DNA of 33,689 nt from Clostridia bacterium. Its GTDB lineage: Bacteria > Bacillota > Clostridia > UBA1381 > UBA9506. Below are positions 24,885 through 32,778 of the stretch, one piece after another. A program made the position numbers and the translations under genes. Location: contig JAFQAZ010000004.1 in NCBI GenBank assembly GCA_017416855.1, positions 1-33,689 on the forward strand, written 5' to 3'. Each line of letters starts with the position of its first letter. The stretch's first letter is position 1. The notes below the pieces were generated by a model that was not told the DNA's origin, did not search any database, and saw nothing but the letters and a program-made list of their open reading frames with translations.

Positions 24885-24906
24885 ATCATTATACGGGGAA
24901 TATTTA

Positions 24907-26175
24907 CTATACTGCGGTATTATTATTTTCTATGTGAATATCTTCCAGCGATTTTGAAACCGAATGCTCAATGGGGTCCCATTTAACCTTTTTGAAAAGG
25001 GCAACAATAGCAATGGGAATGTATGTCAGCATAAAGAGCGGGAAGGTAAAGACATATAAAACCTTCTTTTCGGTAGAGCAATGTATTTGTTTCCGCTCGG
25101 TTATGGTGGTGATTAAACCCAATGTAAAGAACATCAGATAAAAGCCTCCAAATGTTTGCAACAGCGATTTAATTAACAAAGGTACATGGACAGAATCGAA
25201 AATGATTCCTACCGGAATGGCAATGAGATTGGTTGCTGACAGCAGTAGGGTAAGCAACATGGCCGGTGTAATGGTCATTAGCATATCGTAGCAAGCAAAA
25301 CGCCCTCTGCACATACCGGTCAGCAGCTTTAAGCCGTAATGAATCAACACCTGATAGAAACCTTTGGCCCAGCGCAACCGCTGCGTATAGGACTGACGGA
25401 AGGATTTAGGCTGTTCATCATACAATATGGCATCGCCACAGTAACCAATTTTTTCACCTTTGATGATACTGTCAGCAGTAAATTCAATATCTTCAGTAAG
25501 CAAATGGTGAATCCAGCCGCCGTTATTTTTCAAGACCTCTGCACTGAGCAGAAAACCGGTGCCGGAAACAGCACAACTGGTGTTAAGCTCCATTCGCACA
25601 TTGTTTAAAAACTTGGATTCACGTAAAAACCAAAGAGAATAACCGGCCGTAATCCAGTTTTCACCATAGTTCTTGGAATTCCGGTAGCTCGTTATAATGC
25701 GGTAGCCATTATCGAACAGATTGTTCATTTCTTCGATGAAATGGGAATCTAACACATTATCGGCATCAAAAACAATAAACGCTTCATAGTTCTTTTCGGT
25801 ATAGTCATTGTTTATATTTTTAAACAACCAGTCTAACGCATAGCCTTTACCCACTTGCTCTGTGTTGAAACGTTCATACACATAGGCACCGGCCGAACGG
25901 GCTATGTCAGCGGTGTCATCGGTACAGTTGTCAGCTACCACAAAGGTATCAATCAACTCGGCAGGGTAGGTTTGTTGCTTGATGCTATCAATTAAATGAC
26001 CAATAACACCGGACTCATTTCGTGCAGAAATGATAACAGCATACCGATGATTGTTTACAGCTTTTCGTTTAACCGGTTTTTTTATCAAACCAATAAAAAC
26101 ATACACGATCTGATAAAAATAACAAAATGTAAACAGAATAGACACAATTAAGTTAAAATATACAATAACTTTCAT
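24907..26175 (-). CDS. processive-type GT2 membrane glycosyltransferase
   Basis: A 422-residue membrane glycosyltransferase with the processive GT2 motif set, like poly-beta-1,6-GlcNAc synthase (PgaC/IcaA) and cellulose synthase. An N-terminal helix (5-29) precedes the catalytic domain with VIISARNESGVIGHLIDS, the first Asp in VVADNCTDDT, FDADN, the TED motif in LLTEDIEFT and QRLRWAKGF (Q-x-x-R-W). Three or more C-terminal membrane helices follow. It may make an exopolysaccharide, but the product is unknown and no partner genes lie beside it. GAGGATG precedes the ATG. I could not find a convincing promoter in 26176-26330. Confidence 0.85.
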   Translation of the reverse strand: MKVIVYFNLIVSILFTFCYFYQIVYVFIGLIKKPVKRKAVNNHRYAVIISARNESGVIGHLIDSIKQQTYPAELIDTFVVADNCTDDTADIARSAGAYVYERFNTEQVGKGYALDWLFKNINNDYTEKNYEAFIVFDADNVLDSHFIEEMNNLFDNGYRIITSYRNSKNYGENWITAGYSLWFLRESKFLNNVRMELNTSCAVSGTGFLLSAEVLKNNGGWIHHLLTEDIEFTADSIIKGEKIGYCGDAILYDEQPKSFRQSYTQRLRWAKGFYQVLIHYGLKLLTGMCRGRFACYDMLMTITPAMLLTLLLSATNLIAIPVGIIFDSVHVPLLIKSLLQTFGGFYLMFFTLGLITTITERKQIHCSTEKKVLYVFTFPLFMLTYIPIAIVALFKKVKWDPIEHSVSKSLEDIHIENNNTAV

Positions 26176-26334
26176 AAGTCATCCTCAATCAACGTAGTAT
26201 TTGTAATACTCTGAAATCGTTATATACAGTTTATATTTAAAGGAATATCTCTCCAGACACAACTGTATTCTAACATAAACATATTACAAACTTATTACAA
26301 AACAAAAGATTTTTTGAAAATATATTATAAACAC

Positions 26335-26367
26335 AAAAAACAGAGCTTACCGTGTTGGTAAGCTCTG
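26335..26367 (-). terminator. terminator of the OadB/OadG-like operon
   Basis: CAGAGCTTACC (26341-26351) pairs perfectly with GGTAAGCTCTG (26357-26367) around a 5-base loop; on the minus strand six Ts follow. Confidence 0.93.
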
Positions 26368-26390
26368 CTTATCACACCAATTACTGACCT

Positions 26391-26522
26391 TCAGTTTTTT
26401 TCCTTAAATAATGCACCCATTACTTTAACACAGAGAAAAATAGCGGTGATAACAATAAATACACCAATCATACCATACCCTGCGATAGGCAGGGCTTTCA
26501 TTAAATTTGCAACATTAAACAT
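26391..26522 (-). CDS. 43-aa OadG-related small membrane subunit
   Basis: This small gene follows the OadB-like gene after 15 bases, with AGGAGG upstream of its ATG. The 43 residues start with MFNVANLMKALPIAGYGMIG, contain one membrane helix (about 13-34) and end in FKEKN. Its size, single helix, short basic tail and position match the short OadG-like (gamma) subunits that accompany stand-alone OadB proteins in Clostridia. Normal OadG has about 80-110 residues with a long hydrophilic C-terminal tail that contacts the carboxyltransferase; that tail is missing here. This suggests a complex of only the beta- and gamma-like membrane parts, without the soluble decarboxylase. Confidence 0.8.
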   Translation of the reverse strand: MFNVANLMKALPIAGYGMIGVFIVITAIFLCVKVMGALFKEKN

Positions 26523-26537
26523 AATTGTTTTACCTCC

Positions 26538-27638
26538 TTATTTCAGCAAGAAGTTCAGGAGCAGACCGCCGGCAATAACGGAAGCAATCTGTCCGGAAAC
26601 ATTAACACCCATAGAATGCATTAACAGGAAATTACTGGGATCTTCAGCCAGACCCATTTTATGAACCACACGGCCGGACATGGGGAACGCGGAAATGCCG
26701 GCAGCGCCAATCATAGGATTCATCTTTTTCTTGGTGAAGAGGTTTAAGATTTTGGCAAACATAACGCCGCCTGCTGTATCAAAAATGAAGGCAAATAAAC
26801 CAAGACCAAGAATCAGCAGGGTTTCGCCCTGCAGGAATTTTTCTGCCTGCATCTGGGATGCAATGGTGATACCCAGCAGAATAGTTACCAGGTTTGCCAG
26901 AACTTTTTGAGCGGTTTCGGATAAGGTGTCCAGCACACCGCATTCGCGGATTAAGTTACCAAACATTAAGAAACCGATTAAAGCAACAGAATCGGGAGCA
27001 ACTAAACCAGCAATGATGGTAATTACAATGGGGAATAGGATTCTGGTAGCTTTTGAAACGCTGGCAGGCTTATATTCCATTTTAATCATACGTTCTTTCT
27101 TGGTTGTCAGCAGTTTAATAACCGGTGGCTGGATAATGGGTACCAAGGCCATATAGGAATAAGCAGCCACCATAATAGCACCAACGTATTTTGAGTTGAG
27201 TGCCTGAGCAACTACGATAGAAGTAGGACCATCTGCTGCACCGATAATGGCAATGGAGCCTGCATCGGGAAGGTCAAAGAATAAAGATGCCAGACAGAAG
27301 GTAAAGAAGATACCGAACTGAGCAGCGGCACCAAAAATCATCAGTTTAGGATTAGACAGCAGGGGGCCGAAGTCGATCATAGCACCAATACCGATAAACA
27401 GAATGAGAGGGAATAATTCGTTGGCGATACCGGCGTTATATAAGGTTGTTAAAACGCCTTCTTCGCCAATGGCACCGGAGCCGGGCAGATTAACTAAAAT
27501 AGCACCGAAACCGATGGGTAAAAGCAGGGTGGGTTCCATATCTTTTTTAATAGCAAGATAAATTAAAATGGCACCAATCAGCCACATAACACCTTGCTGC
27601 CAGGTGAGTTGCATAATGTTTTCAATCAGAATTCCCAT
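26538..27638 (-). CDS. OadB-like sodium-pump decarboxylase beta subunit (stand-alone)
   Basis: A 366-residue polytopic membrane protein with OadB/MmdB/GcdB family signatures. GAADGPTSIVVA carries the Asp thought to bind sodium; YSYMALVPIIQPPVIKLL follows; MSGRVVHKMG and NVSGQIASVIAGGLL lie near the C-terminus. In true decarboxylase pumps this subunit couples carboxybiotin breakdown to Na+ export. Here no alpha (carboxyltransferase) or biotin-carrier gene is nearby, only a truncated gamma-like subunit. The start at 27638 follows AAGGAG; the open frame extends further upstream into the riboswitch-terminator leader and was not used. Expression is under a yybP-ykoY leader, so a role in metal-ion homeostasis is a strong inference. 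Confidence 0.88.
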   Translation of the reverse strand: MGILIENIMQLTWQQGVMWLIGAILIYLAIKKDMEPTLLLPIGFGAILVNLPGSGAIGEEGVLTTLYNAGIANELFPLILFIGIGAMIDFGPLLSNPKLMIFGAAAQFGIFFTFCLASLFFDLPDAGSIAIIGAADGPTSIVVAQALNSKYVGAIMVAAYSYMALVPIIQPPVIKLLTTKKERMIKMEYKPASVSKATRILFPIVITIIAGLVAPDSVALIGFLMFGNLIRECGVLDTLSETAQKVLANLVTILLGITIASQMQAEKFLQGETLLILGLGLFAFIFDTAGGVMFAKILNLFTKKKMNPMIGAAGISAFPMSGRVVHKMGLAEDPSNFLLMHSMGVNVSGQIASVIAGGLLLNFLLK

Positions 27639-27675
27639 AATTTCTCTCCTTACTTTTTTGTTAACAACAGACATT

Positions 27676-27722
27676 AAAAAAAGACCTTTATTGAAGTGAA
27701 AGCTTACTTCAATAAAAGTCTT
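27676..27722 (-). terminator. riboswitch expression-platform terminator
   Basis: On the minus strand the 5' arm (27706-27722) pairs with the 3' arm (27681-27697) with one mismatch, then seven Ts (27676-27682). The 5' arm shares CTTTTATTG (27710-27718) with helix P1 of the riboswitch, so the two structures exclude each other. Confidence 0.88.
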
Positions 27723-27804
27723 GCATTTAAACACATAGCGGGTAAATGTTATACCGTGATGACGCATTGTGTACCGAAATAGCGGTCGCTACTCCCTTTT
27801 ATTG
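27710..27804 (-). ncRNA. yybP-ykoY (Mn2+) riboswitch aptamer
   Basis: On the minus strand, P1 is CAATAAAAG (27796-27804) with CTTTTATTG (27710-27718). It is followed by GGGAGTAGCG, a short ACCG/CGGT hairpin, an ACACA..GCG stem closed by CGC..TGTGT that holds GTCATCACGG, and the terminal GCAAGAC just before P1 closes. The GGGAGTAGCG and GCAAGAC blocks, the first hairpin and the overall order match yybP-ykoY RNAs as I recall them for Lactococcus and Bacillus; the optional last hairpin (P4) is missing. In known cases Mn2+ binding stabilises P1 and turns the gene on. It lies between a consensus promoter and the OadB-like gene. Confidence 0.85.
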
Positions 27805-27827
27805 TCTGTGATTTAAAATTCTTTAAC

Positions 27828-27856
27828 ATTATAACAAAACTAACATATTTTGTCAA
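27828..27856 (-). promoter_or_regulatory. consensus sigma-A promoter of the riboswitch/OadB-like operon
   Basis: On the minus strand, TTGACA (27851-27856) and TATAAT (27828-27833) are 17 bases apart, a perfect match to consensus. Transcription would start near 27821, leaving a leader of about 180 bases that holds the riboswitch. Strong initiation suits control by termination. Confidence 0.88.
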
Positions 27857-27911
27857 GGATATTTATAATATGCATAGCAAAAAAGACAGAGGTATGGAGT
27901 GTCGTAAAGGG

Positions 27912-27940
27912 TTGACAACTTTTGTAAATTGTATTACAAT
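27912..27940 (+). promoter_or_regulatory. sigma-A promoter of carD
   Basis: TTGACA (27912-27917) and TACAAT (27935-27940) are 17 bases apart, about 38 bases before the carD start. Confidence 0.8.
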
Positions 27941-27977
27941 ATACCTATAGGATGTTATAGACTATGGAGGTCTTGGT

Positions 27978-28463
27978 ATGCAGTACTGTATAGGCTCTAA
28001 GGTCGTTTATCCCCTGCACGGTGCAGGTGTAATCGAATCCGTTGAAGAACGAGAAATTATGGGCGTTAAAAAAATGTATTATATTATGCGGATTCCTGTG
28101 GGCGATATGAAAGTTATGGTGCCGATGGACACAGCCGGTGAAATCGGTCTTCGTGATGTGATTGACAGCGAAGAAGCCGACCGTGTACTGGAAGCATTTA
28201 AAAACTGTCCCACGGATATGGATGCCAACTGGAATAAACGGTATCGTGAAAATATGTCCCGTATTAAAAGCGGTAATATTCTGGATGTAGTATATGTGGT
28301 TAAAAACCTGATGTATCGTGATAAATTACGGGGGCTCTCCACCGGAGAACGTAAAATGCTGTCTAACGCCAAGCAGATTCTGGTGAGCGAACTGGTTGTG
28401 GCTAAGTCACAAACACAAAAGGAAATTGAGTCTTTAATGGATGCGATGATTACAGTCGGTTAA
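27978..28463 (+). CDS. CarD-family RNA polymerase-binding regulator
   Basis: A 161-residue CarD/CdnL-family protein. The N-terminal Tudor-like domain (about 5-65), with IGSKVVYPLHGAGVIESVEE, binds the RNA polymerase beta subunit, and the C-terminal helical domain contains NWNKRYRENMSRIKSGN and LSTGERKMLSNAKQILVSEL. These proteins stabilise open complexes, mainly at rRNA and other strong promoters. GGAGG precedes the ATG. The gene has its own promoter and is followed 38 bases later by zapA, probably in the same transcript. Confidence 0.93.
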   Translation: MQYCIGSKVVYPLHGAGVIESVEEREIMGVKKMYYIMRIPVGDMKVMVPMDTAGEIGLRDVIDSEEADRVLEAFKNCPTDMDANWNKRYRENMSRIKSGNILDVVYVVKNLMYRDKLRGLSTGERKMLSNAKQILVSELVVAKSQTQKEIESLMDAMITVG

Positions 28464-28501
28464 CTTTGTAACGAGGAATCATTACAATAGGGGGGAGCTA
28501 T

Positions 28502-28798
28502 ATGCCGAAAAATAAACTTTCCGTTAAAATAAATGGTCAGGAATATACCATTACTTCTGCAGAATCACGGGAATATATGCTCAGTATTGCAGATGTTGTT
28601 GATAAAAATATGAAAGAAGTCAGTCATGCTTGTCCGGGGCTTAACACAACCATGACGGCAGTTTTAGCTGCACTTAATTTAGCAGATGAACATGTGCGCT
28701 TACAGCGAGAATATAAAAAACTGGCCCAGGAAGCCAATGCTAGTGCGGCAAAAGTGCGTGAACTGGAAACTCAACTGTCAAAATATAAAAGATATTAA
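28502..28798 (+). CDS. zapA: cell division protein ZapA
   Basis: ZapA bundles FtsZ filaments at midcell. The 98 residues begin with NKLSVKINGQEYTITSAESREY, given in part, which is the ZapA N-terminal strand-turn-strand, followed by IADVVDKNMKEV and a C-terminal coiled coil (NLADEHVRLQREYKKLAQEA onward). Size and pattern are typical of Firmicutes ZapA. GGGGGGAG lies five bases ahead of the ATG. It is followed by a strong terminator. Confidence 0.93.
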   Translation: MPKNKLSVKINGQEYTITSAESREYMLSIADVVDKNMKEVSHACPGLNTTMTAVLAALNLADEHVRLQREYKKLAQEANASAAKVRELETQLSKYKRY

Positions 28799-28801
28799 TG
28801 G

Positions 28802-28842
28802 AACACCGTGTATCGTTTCCCGAACGGTACAGGGTGTTTTTG
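28802..28842 (+). terminator. terminator after zapA
   Basis: AACACC with GGTGTT as the outer stem and TGTA/TACA and CGTT/AACG inside, ending in a long T-rich run. Confidence 0.85.
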
Positions 28843-28884
28843 CTTTTTTTGTTGAAATTTTTTTGAATTTTTAATGTTTTGTCA

Positions 28885-28912
28885 TTGTTTTTTAATGATT
28901 TTATAGTATGAT
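28885..28912 (+). promoter_or_regulatory. probable sigma-A promoter of the GerMN lipoprotein gene
   Basis: TTGTTT (28885-28890) and TATGAT (28907-28912) are 16 bases apart, a moderate match. Confidence 0.45.
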
Positions 28913-28951
28913 GTATATGTAGGAATTTGAATTGCGAACCGGGAGGTATTT

Positions 28952-29875
28952 ATGAAACGAAGAATATTACTTTTGTTATTAGCGGGGTTGTTCCTGTTAG
29001 GCGGCTGTGGACCCGCCGGAAAAGACGGAAAAAATCCATTGGAGCAAAAACAGGTGGTTCTGTATTTTGCAAACGGAACAAGCACTGATCTGATTGCGGT
29101 GAATCTGGATGTGGAAGACGTTGACCGGGAAGAGTTACCGTCGTTTGTCCTGGAGAAACTGTTGGAGGGGCCTGCGGATGAAAGTTTAAAGCCCTCTGTC
29201 AGAACCGGTACCAGTCTGTTGTCCTTTAGGGCAGAGCAGGGGCTTGCTAAGGTGGATTTATCAAGAGAGTTTTATCATGAAGAAAGCATTTACGATGTGC
29301 TTGCCCTGTCGGCTGTGGTTAAATCTCTAACCTCTATCAGAGGCATTGACCGTGTTATGGTAACGGTGGAGGGTGAACCCATTAAGAAAGACGATGGAGA
29401 AGTATACGGAATTTTAAAAGGGTCTGATGTTGTGTTCGATGCTGATGCACTTGCTGAGGATGAATCGAATGTAACTTTATATTTTTCAGATTTGAATGCA
29501 GAGTATCTGGTGCGCGAAATCCGCAGAATTAAGGTGCCTCGTGGTGACTCTATGGAAAAATTAGTACTTGCTGAATTAATTAATGGTCCCAAAAGTCAGA
29601 ATGGTGCCCGTGTCATTCCGGCAGAAACAAAAATTCTGTCAGTGGAAACAAAGGAATCTATTTGCTTTATCAATCTTTCAGAGGAGTTTGTTACGAAGAA
29701 TAATGTTGGTACTTCAGCAGAACGGTTAACAGTCTTTTCCATAGTCAATTCTCTGACGGAACTTTCCAATATTGATAAGGTTCAGTTTTTGATTGAAGGC
29801 GAAAAGAGAGATGTTTACCATCACATGGTGTTTAATGAACCCATTGAACGGGATATCAGTATGATTCAAAAATAA
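28952..29875 (+). CDS. GerMN-domain lipoprotein (GerM-like)
   Basis: A 307-residue lipoprotein. The signal peptide ends in the lipobox FLLGGC, with the lipidated Cys at 19. Two GerMN domains follow (about 38-150 and 170-300), each with a KVDLSREF- or FINLSEEF-type strand and the LSAVVKSLTSIRGIDRV / FSIVNSLTELSNIDKV helix. This two-domain form matches GerM, which sits between the engulfing membranes in sporulating cells and supports the SpoIIIA-SpoIIQ channel. A vegetative role cannot be excluded. AGGAGG-like GGGAGG precedes the ATG. It lies 18 bases ahead of the next gene in the same unit. Confidence 0.88.
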   Translation: MKRRILLLLLAGLFLLGGCGPAGKDGKNPLEQKQVVLYFANGTSTDLIAVNLDVEDVDREELPSFVLEKLLEGPADESLKPSVRTGTSLLSFRAEQGLAKVDLSREFYHEESIYDVLALSAVVKSLTSIRGIDRVMVTVEGEPIKKDDGEVYGILKGSDVVFDADALAEDESNVTLYFSDLNAEYLVREIRRIKVPRGDSMEKLVLAELINGPKSQNGARVIPAETKILSVETKESICFINLSEEFVTKNNVGTSAERLTVFSIVNSLTELSNIDKVQFLIEGEKRDVYHHMVFNEPIERDISMIQK

Positions 29876-29893
29876 AAGTAAGGAGTTTGACCG

Positions 29894-31663
29894 ATGAAAA
29901 AAGTATTGATAGCACTATTGCTTTGTGTATGCCTATTCCCTGTGCAGGGGTTTGCTCAAACGGCAAATGCCATTGAAGAGGCGACGCAGAAACCAGTTCC
30001 CCAAAAGGGCATTTTAACATACAGTCTGTCTTCTCAGGCCGTGGATGAAGCCTCTGAAGAAATTCTTTCTATGTATGCTCCCTACGCACTTGGTGGTAAT
30101 TATAAATGTACTCTTAACTATGAGATTCTCGGAGAAAAGAAACTGAAAGCCGACACCGTAACAACTTTCTTTTATAATGGAACTGAAAATGAAGAGCGAA
30201 TGTGGATTGATTATGATGAAGCAAATTCAAAGCTCCTTTTAATTTATCTGGTAAACGGACAGTATTCTTACGTGGATATGGGGGAAACAGAAAGCGGTCG
30301 CACAACGCTGGAAAATTTTGAAAATATGTCCGTCTATAATCCTAAACGAATTTATCAGACAATGCAGAAAATGTCCGCGTTGTTATCAGATCCTAGTTAT
30401 AAAGATGGTACATACACACAGGCGTTAGCAGAAGAGGAATACCAGAATTTTTTAAAAGAATTTTCTTATGAAGTGGTCTGCCTGGCCAATGGTGTGACTT
30501 TGTATGATGGAGAGGCAGAACAACTAAAAAATGAGATTACAGAGTATTATGATGTTTTACTTAAAGATGTGCGTCAGTTAGACAGTAAAGAAGGGGTTGT
30601 GTTAGAGACTGTTCTGGATGATAATAATATTAAGTCTTCTTCTTGTACCCTTAATATTGATTTAGATTCCAAGAAATTTGCTGAAGCCATTGGCTATGAA
30701 CCATTAAATGAACTGTCAGATGCTAAAGGTACCGTTAACGTGACGGTGGATTACAAGACCTTTGAAGGTGAGGTTCCATTCCCGGAACTGACGGAAGACA
30801 ATTCAGTGAATTTAAATTCAGAAGAAGCATTACATTCTTATACCAAGGGTTGGAATATTGTCATTGAAGGCAACAGACTGGACATGAAAAATGCTCCGAT
30901 TATTGAAAACGACCGTGCATTAGCAGCAGGTCAGGCTTTGTGCTATGCTTTGGGCGCTGAATATACCTACGAAAACGGTGTTTTAACCGTTAATAATGGC
31001 GAAATGATATTCACGGCAGGGTCTGATAAATGCTCGGTAAACGGCGAAGAAAAGGCCCTTGATGTAACACCGAAGGAAATCGACTATGAACTGTTTGTAC
31101 CGGTTCGTTTTCTGGCCGAAACCCTAGGATATCAAGTTGGCTTTACTCAGGAACTATCCGCTGATGGGGAAAGTGTATATGCTTCTATTGTGCTGATTGA
31201 TCCTGCTAAGTTTACAATAGAACTGATGTTACCGGATAGCCAGACACAGCAACAACAGCTTGCTGAATTGGCAGCTACTATTTCAAATGTTGAACTTAAA
31301 ATGTTAGATGTTTCAGCAGCAAATTACATGGAAAAATCAGCGCTGATATTGGCAGCTGGGGAAGATGTTGTACTGTACGACGCGGAAACATATTCATTGC
31401 CTGATTTTGCAGGATCAGAATATTTTCATGATTTAACTCCTTTCCTGAAAACTTTTGCGCCGGCAACGCTTGCGTGGATTAACGAAAATGAAGAAATTAA
31501 GAAGAGTGTTACTGATGAAAACGAGGCTATTGTTGCATTCCCGGTACAATGTGGTGAAACAGTTGAACGGTTTTACGTGCCGGTGAGTGTTAAAGAACCC
31601 GATCAGGTTGTTCAGTTTTTACAGACATACAGCACATTGGCGAAAGAATTGATTATTAAATAG
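29894..31663 (+). CDS. secreted protein with copper amine oxidase N-terminal (stalk) domain
   Basis: A 589-residue exported protein with a clear signal peptide (1-22, cleavage near GFA). The first 300 residues match nothing I know, with a helical, acidic region. A stalk domain of the PF07833 type lies at about 325-410: IVIEGNRLDMKNAPIIENDRAL, given in part as NRLDMKNAPI, then ALGAEYTYENGVLTV and ELFVPVRFLAETLGYQVGF. These domains occur in cell-wall-associated proteins of Firmicutes and are not enzymes. AAGGAG precedes the ATG. It shares the transcript of the GerMN lipoprotein and may act with it at the envelope. Confidence 0.8.
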   Translation: MKKVLIALLLCVCLFPVQGFAQTANAIEEATQKPVPQKGILTYSLSSQAVDEASEEILSMYAPYALGGNYKCTLNYEILGEKKLKADTVTTFFYNGTENEERMWIDYDEANSKLLLIYLVNGQYSYVDMGETESGRTTLENFENMSVYNPKRIYQTMQKMSALLSDPSYKDGTYTQALAEEEYQNFLKEFSYEVVCLANGVTLYDGEAEQLKNEITEYYDVLLKDVRQLDSKEGVVLETVLDDNNIKSSSCTLNIDLDSKKFAEAIGYEPLNELSDAKGTVNVTVDYKTFEGEVPFPELTEDNSVNLNSEEALHSYTKGWNIVIEGNRLDMKNAPIIENDRALAAGQALCYALGAEYTYENGVLTVNNGEMIFTAGSDKCSVNGEEKALDVTPKEIDYELFVPVRFLAETLGYQVGFTQELSADGESVYASIVLIDPAKFTIELMLPDSQTQQQQLAELAATISNVELKMLDVSAANYMEKSALILAAGEDVVLYDAETYSLPDFAGSEYFHDLTPFLKTFAPATLAWINENEEIKKSVTDENEAIVAFPVQCGETVERFYVPVSVKEPDQVVQFLQTYSTLAKELIIK

Positions 31664-31691
31664 TGCAGATGTCATCAGAGATGATAAAACA

Positions 31692-31723
31692 AAAAACGGT
31701 TCTGCAACAGCAGAACCGTTTTT
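31692..31723. terminator. bidirectional terminator between stalk-domain gene and abrB
   Basis: AAAAACGGTTCTGC (31692-31705) pairs perfectly with GCAGAACCGTTTTT (31710-31723) around an AACA loop. It serves the convergent genes on both sides. Confidence 0.92.
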
Positions 31724-31738
31724 ATGTATGTAAAGGAA

Positions 31739-31978
31739 TTAGTCCTTTAATTCTTTCATACAAGCAGGACAGATATTCCGGCCTTTAAATACTAAAACAT
31801 CTTTAGAGTTACCACAGAAAATGCAAGAAGGTTCATATTTTCTGAGAATAATGGTGTTTCCGTCAACATAAATCTCTAATGCGTCTTTTTCTGCAATGTC
31901 TAATGTTCTTCTTAGCTCGATAGGTAATACAATTCTGCCCAGTTCATCTACTTTTCTAACTATGCCTGTAGATTTCAT
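31739..31978 (-). CDS. abrB: AbrB/SpoVT-type transition-state regulator with Cys4 tail
   Basis: A 79-residue swapped-hairpin DNA-binding protein: STGIVRKVDELGRIVLPIELRR is the AbrB N-terminal signature, given in part as GIVRKVDELGRIVLPIE. AbrB represses stationary-phase and sporulation genes in B. subtilis. The C-terminal part has four Cys (52, 55, 70, 73) as CIFC and CPAC with 14 residues between, a likely zinc site also seen in clostridial AbrB proteins and not in SpoVT. AGGAGG precedes the ATG. A good sigma-A promoter lies upstream. Confidence 0.92.
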   Translation of the reverse strand: MKSTGIVRKVDELGRIVLPIELRRTLDIAEKDALEIYVDGNTIILRKYEPSCIFCGNSKDVLVFKGRNICPACMKELKD

Positions 31979-32014
31979 TTTTTGACCTCCTTATCGTTTG
32001 AATGGTTCTTCATT

Positions 32015-32043
32015 ATGATATCACAAAACCAAAGTAGAGTCAA
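32015..32043 (-). promoter_or_regulatory. sigma-A promoter of abrB
   Basis: On the minus strand, TTGACT (32038-32043) and TATCAT (32015-32020) are 17 bases apart. Confidence 0.7.
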
Positions 32044-32177
32044 GTCGAAAGATGTTAGAATATAGAAAAAAGTTGTATAATTTTTAGAAGAAATACAGGA
32101 TTTTTCTGTGGTTCTTGATAAGGAAAAGGTGATTTGACATAAGGATAAAAAATTCTGATAAAAAAGCAAAAAAAATG

Positions 32178-32206
32178 TTGACAGATGGTTAAGAGTATGC
32201 TATAAT
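32178..32206 (+). promoter_or_regulatory. consensus promoter of tRNA-Thr
   Basis: TTGACA (32178-32183) and TATAAT (32201-32206) are 17 bases apart, 22 bases before the tRNA. Confidence 0.88.
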
Positions 32207-32227
32207 ATCCAATGTTGTCACTAATAT

Positions 32228-32303
32228 GCTGGTGTAGCTCAATCGGTAGAGCAGCTGATTTGTAATCAGCAGGTTACAGGTTCAAGTCCTGCCACCAGCT
32301 CCA
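32228..32303 (+). tRNA. tRNA-Thr (anticodon TGT)
   Basis: A 76-base cloverleaf with acceptor GCTGGTG/CACCAGC, D-arm with GCTC..GAGC, anticodon loop TTTGTAA giving TGT, T-arm GGTTCAAGTCC, and encoded CCA. Confidence 0.97.
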
Positions 32304-32333
32304 ATCTTTTTTTGTAAAACTTCAAAAAAATGA

Positions 32334-32362
32334 TTGACAAATGCATTTGCTTGTGCTATAAT
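32334..32362 (+). promoter_or_regulatory. consensus promoter of tRNA-Tyr
   Basis: TTGACA (32334-32339) and TATAAT (32357-32362) are 17 bases apart, 39 bases before the tRNA. Confidence 0.88.
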
Positions 32363-32400
32363 ACATTAGTCAGCACAACAAAGGCTTTTAGCCAACATAT

Positions 32401-32485
32401 GGAGGGGTTCCCGAGTGGCCAAAGGGGGCAGACTGTAAATCTGTTGTCTTCGACTTCGATGGTTCGAATCCATCTCCCTCCACCA
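32401..32485 (+). tRNA. tRNA-Tyr (anticodon GTA)
   Basis: An 85-base class II tRNA with a long variable arm. Acceptor GGAGGGG pairs with TCCCTCC, anticodon loop contains GTA, T-arm is GGTTCGAATCC, and CCA is encoded. Confidence 0.97.
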
Positions 32486-32492
32486 TTTTTGT

Positions 32493-32516
32493 AAAAGCCC
32501 ATTTTCAGGGCTTTTT
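32493..32516 (+). terminator. terminator after tRNA-Tyr
   Basis: AAAAGCCC (32493-32500) pairs with GGGCTTTT (32508-32515), with Ts following. Confidence 0.8.
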
Positions 32517-32536
32517 GTGTTTTTAATATGTTTTCC

Positions 32537-32613
<77 letters not shown>

Positions 32614-32615
32614 AC

Positions 32616-32650
32616 AAAACCTCAGTAACCAAGCGGTTTCTGAGGTTTTT
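32616..32650 (+). terminator. terminator after tRNA-Pro
   Basis: AAAACCTCAG (32616-32625) pairs with CTGAGGTTTT (32640-32649), with AACC/GGTT inside the loop. The rest of 32651-32778 shows no feature. Confidence 0.85.
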
Positions 32651-32778
32651 GTTTTACTTCAAATTTTGCAAAAATATTATTTTGACCACAATTTTTTGGC
32701 TTCAACTGTGGGACAAAGTCTTTTTCTTTGTTTAAGGTGTGTCATTTTTTGGATTATATGAACAAAACCAAAATATCA

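Noticed and set aside
26176-26330. Promoter of the processive GT2 gene
   Set aside because: TAGAAT- and TATAAC-like boxes exist on the minus strand but no -35 at a proper distance supports either.
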